This document shows, piece by piece, positions 25,201 through 37,700 of a stretch of 64,000 bases of DNA. How positions within the stretch are numbered: the stretch's first letter is position 1; the number at the start of each line of letters is the position of its first letter. Under the pieces are notes generated by a model. The model saw only the letters and a list, made by a program, of their open reading frames with translations, did no database searches and was not told the DNA's origin. Position numbers and translations under genes: made by a program. The stretch lies in the NCBI RefSeq assembly GCF_041381155.1, contig NC_091143.1, positions 40,564,996 to 40,628,995 on the forward strand, given 5' to 3'. This DNA is from Argopecten irradians (taxonomy: Eukaryota; Mollusca; Bivalvia; Pectinida; Pectinidae).

Positions 25201-28200
25201 AGTAGATACATGTCCCTGTGTGGTGAGTACTTCAGTAGTAGTTGCCTCTGTTGTCTTTAAAGAGGTCGTCGAAGACTGTGCAGCTATTTGAACACGTGCC
25301 TTTGTAGGCAAAACTTTAAACGCGTTAAAGTTGAGTGGGGCAAAGGTGAACCTCTTTGTTGGTGCCGGGCGTCGTGTGGCCAATGAAGACACTGGAACAG
25401 AGAATGGAACGAAAATTAAGAAATAAAGTATCGGCATGTATTGGCGATACCTTATTACGGTATTAGATACACAGTTACCATTGATAATTTTAATGTCAAA
25501 TACTTTCAAAAACATCAATTGACGAGTTCTCAAAGGACAGCGTATATGCTTGGATATTTCTGTTTTTGTTTTCTATTGTTTAAAGTGTAATATAACTATG
25601 CGCTGTGTTCCTAAACTTACCGACCTACTTCTAATTCAGTAAGTAGGCCATTTAAAGTGATATTGTCATCATAAACAAAACCCTTGTTACTAGTGTGTCT
25701 AGTCTAGTATGAATTTCCTGGCCTTCACATTGTTAAGAGGAAGTTCTAATGATAAAGAATGACTCCAACGGAAGCTTTTCCATAGATCGCACTTACTCTT
25801 AAAAATACAGTTTGTCTATGTCGAACACGCCCATTATCTAATCAACACAAAATTTCAATATATGACTTTAACAACTGTTTTTAAACATTTTTTGACTGGC
25901 CAAAACAAAGATTCATTTAATTTCAGATAATTGAATAAAAAACATGTTACAAAGATATTTTAAAGATTTTGCGCTCAAATTTTCTTCACTGTAAAAGAAT
26001 TAGGAAAAACTCCTCAATGCTTAAGATAATCAACTTTGTGTTAATACTAAATTACCAAGTACCAATATCAACAATCAAAATGTCTATTTGTAATTATTTC
26101 AAACCCTGTACCCCTTATATTCGTTGTGGAAAGCAATCTTTCATCGATGTATACTTATGTATAGTCCCCATTATGATATGGACATAGGCTAAGATGAATA
26201 CAGCTTTTTTTCTGTTAAGTACTGCTTTAAATGACACTTATTAAAAATGATATAACGAATTACCGTAAGAAGTATCTGATTGCTGAAATAATGTTATAGC
26301 ATGTTTCTATATTTTTAACCAATCATTAACCGACATATAGCAGTATGATGTGAAGGTTAGACGTTTGAACATTTTGCCAATGGGACAAATTGTTGACCGA
26401 CTTCGGGCCACATATCTTTAGTTTCGTTTGATACGATGACCTTTAGAACATGTCAAGAACATCACAAAGGATATATCTAGTCTATTATGCATGACTTGAC
26501 AGGATTTTTCTCTTATTGTGCATCATTATGCAGTTTTGGAGTCGACAAAATGTTCTGAAGAACAAGAGCGACTCTTCTAGATACTACAATAGCATTAAGG
26601 AATCTGTGTGAAGTCTGAAGATCACAAGACAAGTGCTTATGACCTCTTGTCATTAGAACACATTTGCACCGCTATGCGTGATGTCGGTATCATCTTTGCA
26701 AGCTTAGTGTCACAAAATATATGTCTTCATTAAAATCGATCCTATACATGTATTATTTTACTTAAACAATATAAATCGGATTATACACAGATATCATACA
26801 ATTTATTTCAAAATGTACATGTATTTGAAATTCTCTCCAAACATTATTGAAACCTTTGGGAAATAAAATCTGTCTTGATATTTGTTTTTTTAAATGTGCG
26901 ATTCGAGTTATTCATTGCTTATGAATCAAATGGGTTTTTGTGTGTGACAATTAGAACACAGTTATGATTATGATGCAATTGCTGTTATTAATGCTCTATC
27001 TACTTTTTTGTATAGTAAATTAAGATTTTAAATAAGTGATACATTTTTTTCATGCAATATGTTATTTTTACTGTTCTTTGCAGTTTTTGCCTGGGAAATT
27101 ATGATTGTAAATAAAATTTTACTTACATTCACATGAGGTTCGAGGCAGATTTGGTATAACGGACTGCAGATCATCAAAGCTATCCACTGTAAAGACATAG
27201 TTGTCTTTAGGTTTGCTGCCAATGCTGAAGAGTTCTTCTTCATTCTGTTCACCGACGCCGATAGCAAATATCTTGACCCCCTTCTTCCTGGCAAGAAGAG
27301 CTTCAAACCTAGTACTCTTGGCGTCCGTTGACCCTCCATCAGTGATGACGATCGCGACACGTGTTGCATCTCGTCGGCCGCCAAAGAATGGTCTGAACAT
27401 GTACTGTGTCATGAAGCGAATGGATGATCCGATGTTGGTTTCGTAGGAGTACCGATGGCGGATCTGCCTGATCGCAGTCTTCACTTCTTCCTTGGTTTGA
27501 TGTGTACGTAGGTAGAACTGAAGGAGATACGTATATCCGATACTGATGACTCCGACTCTAGTCTGGCTGGGGCCCGAACCAATATCTAATTGGTCGACCA
27601 TGGTGTTGGCAAACTCAAGCTGTTTGTCAAAGTCGTCACCGTAAACTTTCTGTGAGCTGTCCAACAGGAACACAACATCCATAGGGGCGCATGGCTTGTC
27701 TGGAAAAAAATTATCAAATGGATAGGTATAATTGCTCCTTATCGTACAAATAATAGCTCCATTGTAACCAGTCAGGCTATCTAAATAGTCTCCCAAACCG
27801 GCATCATGTTAGAAGCTTGACTTGTCTGGACAGTTCAATAAATTGATATGCATCAATAGGATAAGGATATCACAAAATCAATCGTACCATTGTAACCTTT
27901 AATATTCTATGATAGAGAGTTGGAGTTATTTTTAAATAAGCGTTTTGAACCATAATAAAAACAGCTTTCATTTGCTCCGATTTCAGAAATATGTGCATTA
28001 ATGAGTCAGATGAGATATGTAATTCAGAAAAAATAGTATTGAAAACATTTGGAAAGTACTTTTTGTCTTTCAACATGAAATATTGTTTGGGGGATGGTCT
28101 TCTTATGATTCTAATATCTGCAGATAGAGATAAATAATTTCACACTCGTTGTTACCTACGAATATTAATAACAAAAACTAACTATTTTTACGTCCAGCAG

Positions 28201-28946
28201 TGAAATGATAATGCTCTTTTGGGCATCGAGAAGCAGTTTCATGATCAAATGATACTTAAATACTTAATGGTTTCGATTAGTTAAATTTAAGTCGGCTATA
28301 TTTGGAGAACGACATTTTTATTTTTTCGTTAAATATTAACATGGTCACAAAATTGTGTTTGTGAAATTATTTAGTTATACTCATATTGTTACATAACTCG
28401 TCAAAATTGTTATTTTCAATGATAATGGCAAAATATGATTGCATATTTTTAAATCAATGAAAATTTTCGTTACAAACAATATTGAATTATTGTCATATAT
28501 CAAGTAAGGATGAGACTTACCACCTGTTGTTGGAGTGGTGGTCGACACAACACCATCCTGTAGAGAAAGAAATATCCTTGTAATAACTCAAACCCGTTAT
28601 ACGAAACATTCATTTGAAGACTTTTGATTCTTGATACCATAGTCTAATAGAACTATCATCGGTGTGCAGTCATTCTCTATTTTATCACGTGTTAACATCA
28701 AGAAATATCAAATGTATATTTGCCATATCAAATGTATATTTGCCATTTCTAATGTATATTTGCAATATCAAATGTATATTTTCCTTTACAAAAAAAAAAC
28801 ATAATGTGATAGAATACTGCCATATTTCCTTTCTTTTCTACAAAAAACATTTCCAAAAAAAATTCGTCGTTCTAAGAGTTTGAATTTGTTTAAAAACGTC
28901 TTACCAGCAAGAAGACCGACACCGCAACCACTAAATGGACCAACAT
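21634..28946 (-). CDS. Secreted triple-vWA-domain protein with mucin-like linker (1024 aa), complete
   Basis: Six exons join in frame on the minus strand: 28946-28905, 28557-28521, 27699-27127, 25391-24144, 22913-22320 and 22214-21634 (stop TGA), giving 1024 residues; phases are 0,1,1,1,1. Exons 1-2 give a signal peptide (MLVHLVVAVSVFLL, cleavage probably near VVS). Order of parts: vWA 1 (about residues 27-217), Thr/Ser/Pro-rich linker (218-633), vWA 2 (634-831), degenerate vWA 3 (832-1024). This matches the gene at 8546-15100 exon for exon, so the two are tandem-region paralogues in tail-to-tail orientation. The linker is nearly four times longer here. Domain 2 has a full MIDAS; domain 1 has D-S-S-Q-K, and domain 3 has none. 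Introns range from 105 nt (intron 5) to 1.7 kb (intron 3); none holds another recognisable gene. A structural, ligand-binding extracellular role is inferred; the exact tissue is unknown. Confidence 0.87.
22320..22913 (-). CDS. Exon 5: vWA domain 2 of second gene
   Basis: This exon encodes residues 634-831. The MIDAS D647-S-S649-N-S651 is complete, followed by GLTNTSDAI and ILTDGIS. Cysteines at C635 and in SACGV bracket the domain. The full exon runs upstream of the first alternative start codon seen in this frame, back to the acceptor 'gtctttgcag'. The donor is C|GTAAGT, phase 1. Confidence 0.87.
24144..25391 (-). CDS. Exon 4: long Thr/Ser/Pro-rich (mucin-like) linker of second gene
   Basis: This 1248-nt exon encodes residues 218-633. 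A central block of about 220 residues consists of imperfect 11-12-residue repeats of the type PSTxAPTSTTNA, expected to be heavily O-glycosylated. It is followed by a non-repetitive part with a Lys-rich segment (YYKYLKKLFKDKK) and a Met/Gln patch (MMMQQ). Entry is after 'ctctgttccag' and exit at CAAT|GTAAGT. Long open frames on the other strand and frame here are shadows of the repeats. Confidence 0.84.
27127..27699 (-). CDS. Exon 3: vWA domain 1 of second gene
   Basis: This exon encodes residues 27-217. The first MIDAS loop reads D40-S-S42-Q-K44, so the third metal-ligand position, normally Ser, is Lys. The later Thr (YETNIGSSI) and VITDGGS are kept. Cys30 and the Cys in TSCE flank the domain. 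The acceptor is 'ttttccag' and the donor GAAT|GTAAGT. Lys at that position would be expected to weaken or abolish metal binding. Confidence 0.85.
28703..28785. repeat. About 20-bp tandem repeat in intron 1 of second vWA gene
   Basis: Four imperfect copies of 'atatcaaatgtatatttgcc' lie in the 347-nt first intron, between the signal-peptide exons. No function is suggested. Confidence 0.75.
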
Positions 28947-28999
28947 GGCTTCGCGTAATGGTCGCCAAATCTTTGGTTGGCGTTGACCTAGTCAGAGAC

Positions 29000-29005
29000 T
29001 ATATA
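29000..29005 (-). promoter_or_regulatory. TATA-like box of second vWA gene
   Basis: Minus-strand TTATATAG lies 54 nt before the ATG at 28946, predicting a start near 28970 and a short 5' UTR. It is the counterpart of the TATA box of the paralogue. Confidence 0.5.
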
Positions 29006-29984
29006 AGTCTGTGGGGGCGACGTCACAAGTTATAAGTTTTCACCTTCCCTATAGGATGCCTTGCTAAGTACGCAGAGTGGAGATTAAAATTCGAGCATCA
29101 CTTTCCGGTCGAAGGCCAACCCACGAATCAAATTGGCCTGCTTCTCTGCGTATTTCACAACCACGTTGAGAGACAATGCAGTCGAGACATGTAGGTCAGT
29201 AGAATGTCGAATAATATATATAGTCATCTGGAGAAAACCTACGTATTGTCGAAATTTTATTCATTGGTTCAATCATTACTGGTTCTATTTTCAGAATGAG
29301 TCATTGAATAATGAACGTCAAATACACATTAAGAATTCGATGCCTCTTGGTAGTACTAGTTATATGTATTTTTATTATTGAATGTTCTAGAAAAGCCATT
29401 GGTAGCTCTACATTGGTTCACTTCTGTTTTAAATTTTCCAAATTACACATGTTCTAGAAACTCCTAATCTCTAGGAATTGACGCAAAAGGATGGTTCTCA
29501 ATTTGGATTCGCTGGTGACCATCACAGATACATTTAAGTTGAAGTCTAATGGTCAAAAGATATGACATTCAGATCTGGTTCCGATTTCTCGAGTGCAGAC
29601 TTAGGTCAAAACTTGCGTTTTTTCTCCTTATACGTATGAATTATGTTTTTTTTTTTTTTTAACTTTTGTAAAACGTTTGTTTCAAGAAATGGAAGCCTGG
29701 TCGGGAGAGAAGTGATAAGTGGAAAATTCAATCTTTTTATTTCTTTATTTTCTAGCATTTTGCATTTTATATATACAGTACTCCGAGTCGTAATACACAT
29801 AAGGGCAATATATCAATCATACACATAAAAAGATGTATTTTGCACAAAGACAAATAACAAGAACCACGGGACAATTAACAAACTTAAATAATCAAATAAA
29901 AATCGTAATCAAATCGATCTACGGGGATAATTAGTGGGGAGACAGAAATATTTCAGTACCGATGTTATAAGTTAAAAATGAGCA

Positions 29985-30430
29985 GAATACTTTGTCGTCA
30001 CAAAGGCAGAATATTTAATTGCGACATAGGCAAAATGCATTGTCGTCACAATGACAGAATACGTTGACGTCACAACAGTAAAATGTATGGTCGTCACAAA
30101 GACAGAATGCTTAATTTTTACGAAAATGTTCAATTGTCAATTGTCAAAAAGACAAAATGCTTAATTGCCATAAAGGCACAATGTATTGTCGTTACAAGGA
30201 CAGAAACTGCTGCCGTCACAAGGACAGAATGTGCTGCCGTAGGACAGAATACGTTGTCGTCACACAGACAGAATGTGTTTTGGTCACAACGACAGAATTC
30301 GTCGCCGTCACAAAAGTAAAATGTATGGTCGTCACAAAGACTTAATCTATATTCGTCACAAAGAGAGAATGCTTAATTGTCACAATAGCAGAATGTGATG
30401 CCGTCACAAGCACAGAATACTTGTCACAAA
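29985..30430. repeat. 24-bp satellite, first block (degenerate)
   Basis: Units of the form 'cacaaagacagaatg' plus a variable 'cttaattgt' or 'cgttgtcgt' segment repeat with a period near 24 bp. Copies here are diverged. Because 24 is divisible by three, the array stays open in several frames, giving spurious proteins rich in CHKDRM-like motifs. Confidence 0.8.
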
Positions 30431-31014
30431 GGTAGCAGAGTACAGTAAATTTGAAAAAAAATAAAGTGCAAGCTTTAATTATGTACAAACAGCTTTTTAA
30501 CCTTAGATAACACATATAAAAAAAGTATATATTATTTTTAATCTACAAAACATTTTCATTTTTTATGCAGTGTTCATTTTTGGACAGGTCTGATTTTTGT
30601 AGTATTGTTAGCCTTTAAAACCCATGGTTACCATTTTTTTTAATTGCAAACAAAATGGGATTTTTAACAAAAAATTACACCCCCTCTACATAATGTTTTA
30701 ATGTGAACACAGTTTAAAACCAAGAATTACTGTCGTGAACTGAACCTATTTCGACATAGGTATAACATTAAACTTTTGAGCAATCTCACTCGTACCGCAG
30801 CTATCAATTTCTGCTGCTACAGTTTTGTGATTTTCCGTGCTACACGCACATTCGGATACTCTCTAAACCATTAATCTCGAACCCATTTTGTTGGATTTCA
30901 AATTTGAAGCCTGCATAAAAATCTCTAGATTTAGTTCACAAATTTTAGGACAGGTACTTTCTGTTTAATAAAAGTCTCACCCATGCCCATTCGGTCTAAC
31001 TGTAGCTGCTACCA

Positions 31015-32360
31015 AAGACAGAATGCTCAATTGTCACAAAGACAGAATGCGTTGTTGTCAAAAAGGCAGAATGCTTAATTGTCAAGAGAACAGAATGCGT
31101 TGTCGTCACAAGAAAAGAATGCTTAATTGTCACAAGGACAAAATGTGTTGTCGTCACAAAGGCAGAATGCTTAATTGTCACAAGGACAAAATGTGTTGTC
31201 GTCACAAAGACAGAATGCTTAATTGTCACAAGGACAAAATGTGTTGTCGTCACAAAGACAGAATACTTAATTGTAACATGGAAAGATTGCGTTGCCGTCA
31301 ATAAGGCAGATACTAAATTTTCACAAGGACAAAATGTGTTGTCGTCACAAAGACAGAATACTTAATTGTCACAAGGACAAAATGCGTTGTCGTCACAAAG
31401 ACAGAATGCTTAATTGTCATAAAGGCAGAATGCTTAATTGTTATAAAGACAGAATGCGCTGTAGACACAAAGACAGAATGATTAATAGGTGTAAGGACAG
31501 AATGCTTAATCGTCACAAAGACAGAATGCGTTGTCGTCACAAAGACAGAATGCTTAATTGTCACGAGGACAGAATGCGTTGTCGTCACAAGGACAGAATG
31601 CATTGCCGTCACACAGACAGAATAATTAGCAGAATGCGTTGTCATCAAAAAGACAAAATGCTTAATTGTTACAAAGACAGAATGCATTGCCGTCACAAAG
31701 ACAGAATGCTTAATTGTCACACAAGAACTAAATGTGTTGTCGTCACAAAGACAGAATGCGTTGTTGTCACAAGGACAGAATGCTTAATTGTCACACAAGT
31801 ACTGAATGTGTTGTCGTCACAAATACAGAATGCTTAATTGTCACAAGGATAGAATGCTTAATTGTCACACAAGAACCGAATGTGTTCTCGTCACAAAGAC
31901 AGAATGCTTAATTGTTACAAGGACAGAATGCTTAATTGTCACAAGGATAGAATGCTTAATTGTCACACAAGAACCGAATGTGTTCTCGTCACAAAGACAG
32001 AATGCTTAATTGTTACAAGGATAGAATGCATTGCCGTCACAAAGACAGAATGCTTGATTGCCATAAGGACAGAATGCGTTGTCGTCATGAATACAGGATG
32101 TTTATTGTCACGAGGACGTTATGCATTGTCGTCACAAAGGCAGAATGCTTAATTGTTTCAAGGACAGAATGCGTTGCCGTTTCAAGGACAAAAAGCTTAA
32201 TTGTCACAAGGTCAAAATGCGTTGCCGATACAAGGGCAGAATGCTTTATTGTCACAAGGTCAAAATGCATTGCCATTACAAGGACAGAATGCTTAATTGT
32301 CACTAAGGCAGAACCCGATGCGGTCACAAAGACAGAATGATATGCCGTCACAAAGACAGG
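31015..32360. repeat. 24-bp satellite, main block
   Basis: About 55 copies (length over period) of a 24-bp unit, 'gacagaatgcttaattgtca' plus 'caag', alternating with 'gacagaatgcgttgtcgtca' plus 'caaa'. The two unit types often alternate, making a 48-bp higher-order repeat. Long open frames on both strands are by-products of the period; none has a start context or splice sites. Confidence 0.88.
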
Positions 32361-32397
32361 CGGCATATATGACTACAGCTAGTGAGCATTACAACAA

Positions 32398-32456
32398 AAC
32401 AATCACAGTCCTGATAACGTAGGGAGGGGGGGGGGGCTTCTTCAAGTACTTGATGT
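32398..32456. repeat. Duplicated segment, copy 1 (copy 2 at 33098-33142)
   Basis: 'atcacagtcctgataacgta' followed by a G-run and 'cttcttcaag.acttgatgtt' recurs at 33098-33142 without the long G-run. Copy 1 sits at the edge of the satellite block. Confidence 0.7.
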
Positions 32457-32560
32457 TAATTGTCATAAGGACAGATTGCGTTTCCGTTACAAAGGCAGAA
32501 TGCTTAATTGTTACAAGGACATAATACGTTGTCGTCACAAAGGCAAAATGAATAGTCATC
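32455..32560. repeat. 24-bp satellite, small outlying block
   Basis: Four or five satellite-type units ('taaggacag', 'aaaggcagaatgcttaattg') resume after copy 1 of the duplicated segment, then end abruptly. Confidence 0.7.
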
Positions 32561-34707
32561 ATATTACAATGGGGTAGTACAGCTTTGAATTTAATTTGGG
32601 TTCAAATGTAAACTTTAAAGGTCAATGTTGCTAAAATAAATTGGTTTTGACACTTTTTCCAGACGGTAGACTAAATAGCTTAAGTGGATTTGTTGACATG
32701 AGGTGAACAAAGCCTGTGGTTGACATTGTTGTCAAAATGTCAATTACAATTTGTGTCGCTGTTATTTAGAAAAAAAAGTCACTACGAAATGTTATTGAGG
32801 TGATCGGCAGAGAGAGAGAAAGAAACACAAATCATGTCAAGTTGCCTTAATGCTATATTATGCACGTGTAGCACTTGTTTGGGAGGTGCCACACTGACAA
32901 AGGGGGTGTTAACTCTATAAATCGTGAATCAGAAAAATGTGTCATTGTGCGGGGGACCATCTTCATTCTTACAGACTTGTGTGAAGAGTTGACTTACGCC
33001 TGACTCTCGGGACTGTGTACATTGTGTCCTCGTGCTCTGAGTGGGGTCTCCCGTGACATCTTGGCACACTTATAAATACAAGTGTCAGACACCAGTCACA
33101 GTCCTGATAACGTATGGGGACTTCTTCAAGGACTTGATGTTTTCAAAAAGCAGTGACATGTATCCGTTTCATTCTATTACATAATGTACATAATTGAAGT
33201 GTTGTTCATAGTTATGACTTATAAATACGTTGCGACATATAAAGACATTACAACAAATGGTCCAGGAAAGAGTTTGAAACATAAAAACTCGATTGTTTGT
33301 GAGGCCTTGTAATATCATATATATATACAAGCCAAAAGTTCGATACAGCGAGAAATTCTGGGTTCGAATAATAGAGGTTTGATTGTATAGGATAAACATT
33401 GTTTTCTTAGATTATTCATAATTCTAATCCGTTATTGTTTATTGTGATGTCAAAATAGCCTGATATAAGAAGGAACAACATTAAAACGAAAATTTAGTAC
33501 ACATACGAAAGGATTTCATATTATATATATATATACATACCAGCAATTTTTCCGGCAAAACATCATTATACATCATCCAGTTGTTACTCGGATTTAATAG
33601 GATTCCAAGAACTTCAAGTTTTACTATAAAAACAGACTCGGTAAGACTGAAAGAAGCACTTAAATATGACCTACGCTAGGGCTAAAATTTGATAAGTTTG
33701 ATAAAATGTGTCAAATCCAGTATAAATTAAGTCACCAGTAAATGTGAAGTTATATAGAGGAAATCACTTCTTCCTGATTTGTAGCTGATAATCTGCGATA
33801 AGCAGGGTTTCTATAGAATAGCAGATAATGTTCGTTGAATGTTTATGGCAAATTATTGTTAATTACGTGCATACATACTCTTATCATATTCTCATCAGTT
33901 TCTCATCAGCCCAACATCATTGGAAAGCCAAAAAAAGGCTTGTAGGGATATATAGTAATATTTACAATAATGGTAAAATATGTCATCGAAAATCATATGT
34001 AATTTTACACGTGTTTAAAAGGTACAAAATATCACACCCTTACTGAAAATTAGTTAATGAAACAAGAAAATGGGAAAAAAAAGACATGTTTTTTTCAGTT
34101 TTGTTTTTATAGGGTTTTTTTTGTTTTGTTTTTTTATCTAAGTTCAAAAAGGGTCTGGTTCATTTTCTGCTAAAATGTGCTGCTAAAAAGTTCCATCACA
34201 GTATTTATGTAGTAGTTTTAGTTCTTGTAGATTTAACGTGACGCTACCCAAATTGGAGCACTTTTTGATGGGCCACACATGAAACCAGCATAAAAAGTAC
34301 CAATACATTTTTTGGCATATCGAAAATAAACAATCAGCATTAAAAACTATAACAATTTCGTGTTTTAAATGCAAATATTTCTAGTGCGTTTTATTTATAA
34401 CACTTTTCAAATAATATATCTGTGCGTACTATTTCACCATCAGCCATTTCTCCCTTCATGCGTCCAAGTAAATATATATAATGACTGATCCCCACGCAAA
34501 CAGGAAGTTTTTATTGAGCATGCGTGGTTGTCAAGAAATACTGTCATGGCGGCAAACTCTTATCGTTCGTCAGTACTCTGTGCTTTGTAATGTAAACAAT
34601 GCGGAATACGTGGTAATATACAGATATTGAAAATGATAGCTTTGACATACTAACAAAGTTGACAGAATCCTTCCATTCCGTCGCTGCAATCATAACCAAA
34701 GCTCAAA

Positions 34708-37700
34708 ATGGCGATGGAAAAGCTTTACACGATCCGTGATACTCACACACGTTCGATCACTGCCATCGGCTACAATCCTGGTCGAAGGGAAATTCTGATA
34801 GGATGTGAAGGTACGTATATCAGAATAACATCCCCGAGTGTAAATTGGATATGAATAAGTCAGTGGTATTCTGTGGTATCCCTAAAATCAAGTGAAACCC
34901 TGAAAATTGCTATCCGGCTTTATCTTTTTATCAGTTTTATTCACAACGGTCAATACAATAACTATCGGTACTGTAACGTCATTGTACCCAAATTGATACC
35001 AATATACGCCGATTTCTCTTATATGACATTTGTTGCTTGGTGTGTTTCACTTTTTTCTTTTTTTAGAAGAAGTACATGCAAACTTTATTTTGATGCTTTG
35101 TTTTTGTTATTACAGTGCTTATTTTTACTGTTAGAACGATTAATAGCATGTGTCAAAACTTCTAGTTTTGTCACATGAGGTGTATCCAAATTGATACCCA
35201 GCAAGAAAAAAATGTATGAATGTAAGAAAAATCAATATATGGATTTTTGTGATTTTAGTATTTTACTATATAAAGGGGAGTGTAGTTGTGGTTATCATGC
35301 TGAGTGAATATGATAACATTTTCGGCATCATTACCGAGACCTCGCGTCATTGACGCAGCAAATTTATTTTGACGCATGATCTTTGCATGCCGTGCGTCAA
35401 TCTGACGCTTCACATTTTTACTACACTGCCCATCAGACTTGTGTATGTGTGTATTATGTGATGTTCAGCCTCAATAAAGTGTATATTAGCAAGGGTCAGT
35501 GACATAATTGGTAGAATACCCAACAATTAAAAGATTCACTCAACTGTGACATAGTCCGACCGTAATTTAGTCACACCTGTATGAGTACCTACCGCCTCCA
35601 ATCCGCTAAAACTGCACATTCTTATCAGCAATCACATTTTAATCAAAGCTATATTAGATTCCAATTGCAATAAATTAATGTTATATAAGTTGTAAGCTGA
35701 CTCTTGAGATTTTGATCCTACTGGATGCCCTGATTTTACTGTAAAATTTGTACAAGTGTTTTCACAACAGTACCTGCGCTAATTCAGTTGCCCCGTAACA
35801 CCACATAATGATTTATGTCATATTTCAATGATTGAAATTAAAGATGCTTTACCGCTGACAAATGATATTTTTTCTCTATCAAAAACGTGAGCAAAGGAAT
35901 ATGTATTTTTCTTTAGTTACAAAAGTTACTTAATTTACACCATTACCACAATTGAAAAGTTTGAGCTTCTTATTTTACTTCAAGATAAAAATATCAAAAA
36001 TAATTCATTGCATCCGGAAAAAAATCCCTGGCATTATGTCCTATATGGAATGAAGCACTAACTGTGCTTTGACCCAAAGCAAAATAAATTATCTTATATT
36101 ATTTTCGTGTTAATTTGACATAAAAATAGGGACATTGGCGCTTATTGGGTCAAATATGTTATGTGCCTTTTAAGTTTTTATGCTGCCCAACTGTATAACA
36201 GCGTTGTTTATATACAAAACTGTCCAGAACTAATTCATGAACATAAACCATGTAGTCTAGTTAGACTTTTTTCAGCTTTTCTTGTGCTAGTCTTACCTTG
36301 GAAGTTTAAAAAAAAAACCAATTCAAATGAGGTCCAAAGCTGATTGCTTGATACAGGAAAAAACAATGCTTGTTGTGGTATATATATGTTAAATCCTTAA
36401 TTTTGGAGTTTAAATATTATAAAAACTAGGGAGCCTGAGGAGTTAAAACTCATAACTATGTAAAGAGTGTTGCATAGGTGTAACAACAATGTTATAAATA
36501 AACTTAAAATCAGGTTACAGGTGTAACATATATCTGATTCAATAATCAACTAATACAATCTTCTGTTTACTTTGCTTTCTTTTTTCAATAACAGTTTTAA
36601 ATAATGTATTGTGCAGCTTATTTTATCATAAAAAATTTCAAGTACCGGTATGTTACCCAATTAAGCAATTATGAAAGTTTTAATCGATAATCAAATCAGT
36701 TGAGCTTCATCTTGTAATTATTAAACTATTACATGTATACTGTAAATTGTCCATAATCCATACAACACTATAAAGAATCAAGATTCAATTTTATTTTCGT
36801 TCTGCAAGTTTTTATTATAAAAAACAAAACAGTATTTCTGTCCTAATCTTGCTATTGCATTGTAGGGTGTAAATCACATTCCTTGGTACTATTTTGCCAA
36901 ACTTTTGTATTTCTTTGCTGTTGCCAAAATCTCTGCCTTGCAGGTAGGACGTTAGAATTGTAACTGCTGCCCTTATTGCATGATTGTAAAAGGCCACTAC
37001 ATTTAGAATCTTTTCTTTCCTCTTCTTCCTAACTGACTCCACCCTTCCTAATGCCTCCCTTAATTGGCACCACCTCATTTTTGGCCTTGAGTTGAGCGAT
37101 TGCCCCTGTGAAGAAGGCTCTGGGTTCTATCCCCTGGCTGAAACGCATCAAAGTCTATAAAAATGGTGTTTCTGCTCCTGCTTAGCTCTCAGCATTAAGA
37201 GAGTGGTACGACTGTTCGTCCATTGTCAGTATAATGTGACCAGGTGGGGTGTGTTGCTTGGTGCCTTCAGCGGCATGCTTCAGTGATATAGCACCATAAA
37301 AAGAACAATAGTTTTTATATACAAGAAGAAACAACACAAATATACTTCAATTTCCCAAACCACCCACCTTGCACTTCAGACACGCAAGATGCCACATACA
37401 CGGGAGGCCATCCTTACATGACCCTTGCTGTTAATAGAACGTGAATATATAATTAACCCATCCAAACCAAAGTAATGGGAGTGTTACAACATTATGTACC
37501 CATGCAGTTACATGTAGTTTGTTGACATTTTAATACATAATATAAGTAGATAATACATAGTACTTAACTCATAATGAAAATGGAATTAAGTGCTTATATT
37601 GATAATATAATAATTAAGGACTTTACCAATGTTAAGCTTTAAATGATACGGTAATCCTCATGATTTGAAAATGATAAAATATCAAGTATTGTTAGCTTAA

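Larger units (their letters stand above)
29010..34707. other. Gene-free region dominated by a 24-bp satellite
   Basis: Between the start of the second vWA gene and the start of the WD40 gene there is no supported exon. The main content is the 24-bp satellite blocks listed separately and a duplicated flank (32398 and 33098). The remaining parts, 29010-29980, 30440-31010 and 33150-34690, are AT-rich; I see nothing gene-like in them. Confidence 0.6.

Noticed and set aside
24507..25211. Long frames on both strands across the linker of the second vWA gene
   Set aside because: They are shadows of the Thr/Ser/Pro repeat coding frame, which is the only one that joins neighbouring exons in phase.
30083..32340. 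Several 60-180-codon frames rich in CHKDRM or VTIKHSVF motifs
   Set aside because: They are by-products of a 24-bp satellite and are open in several frames on both strands.
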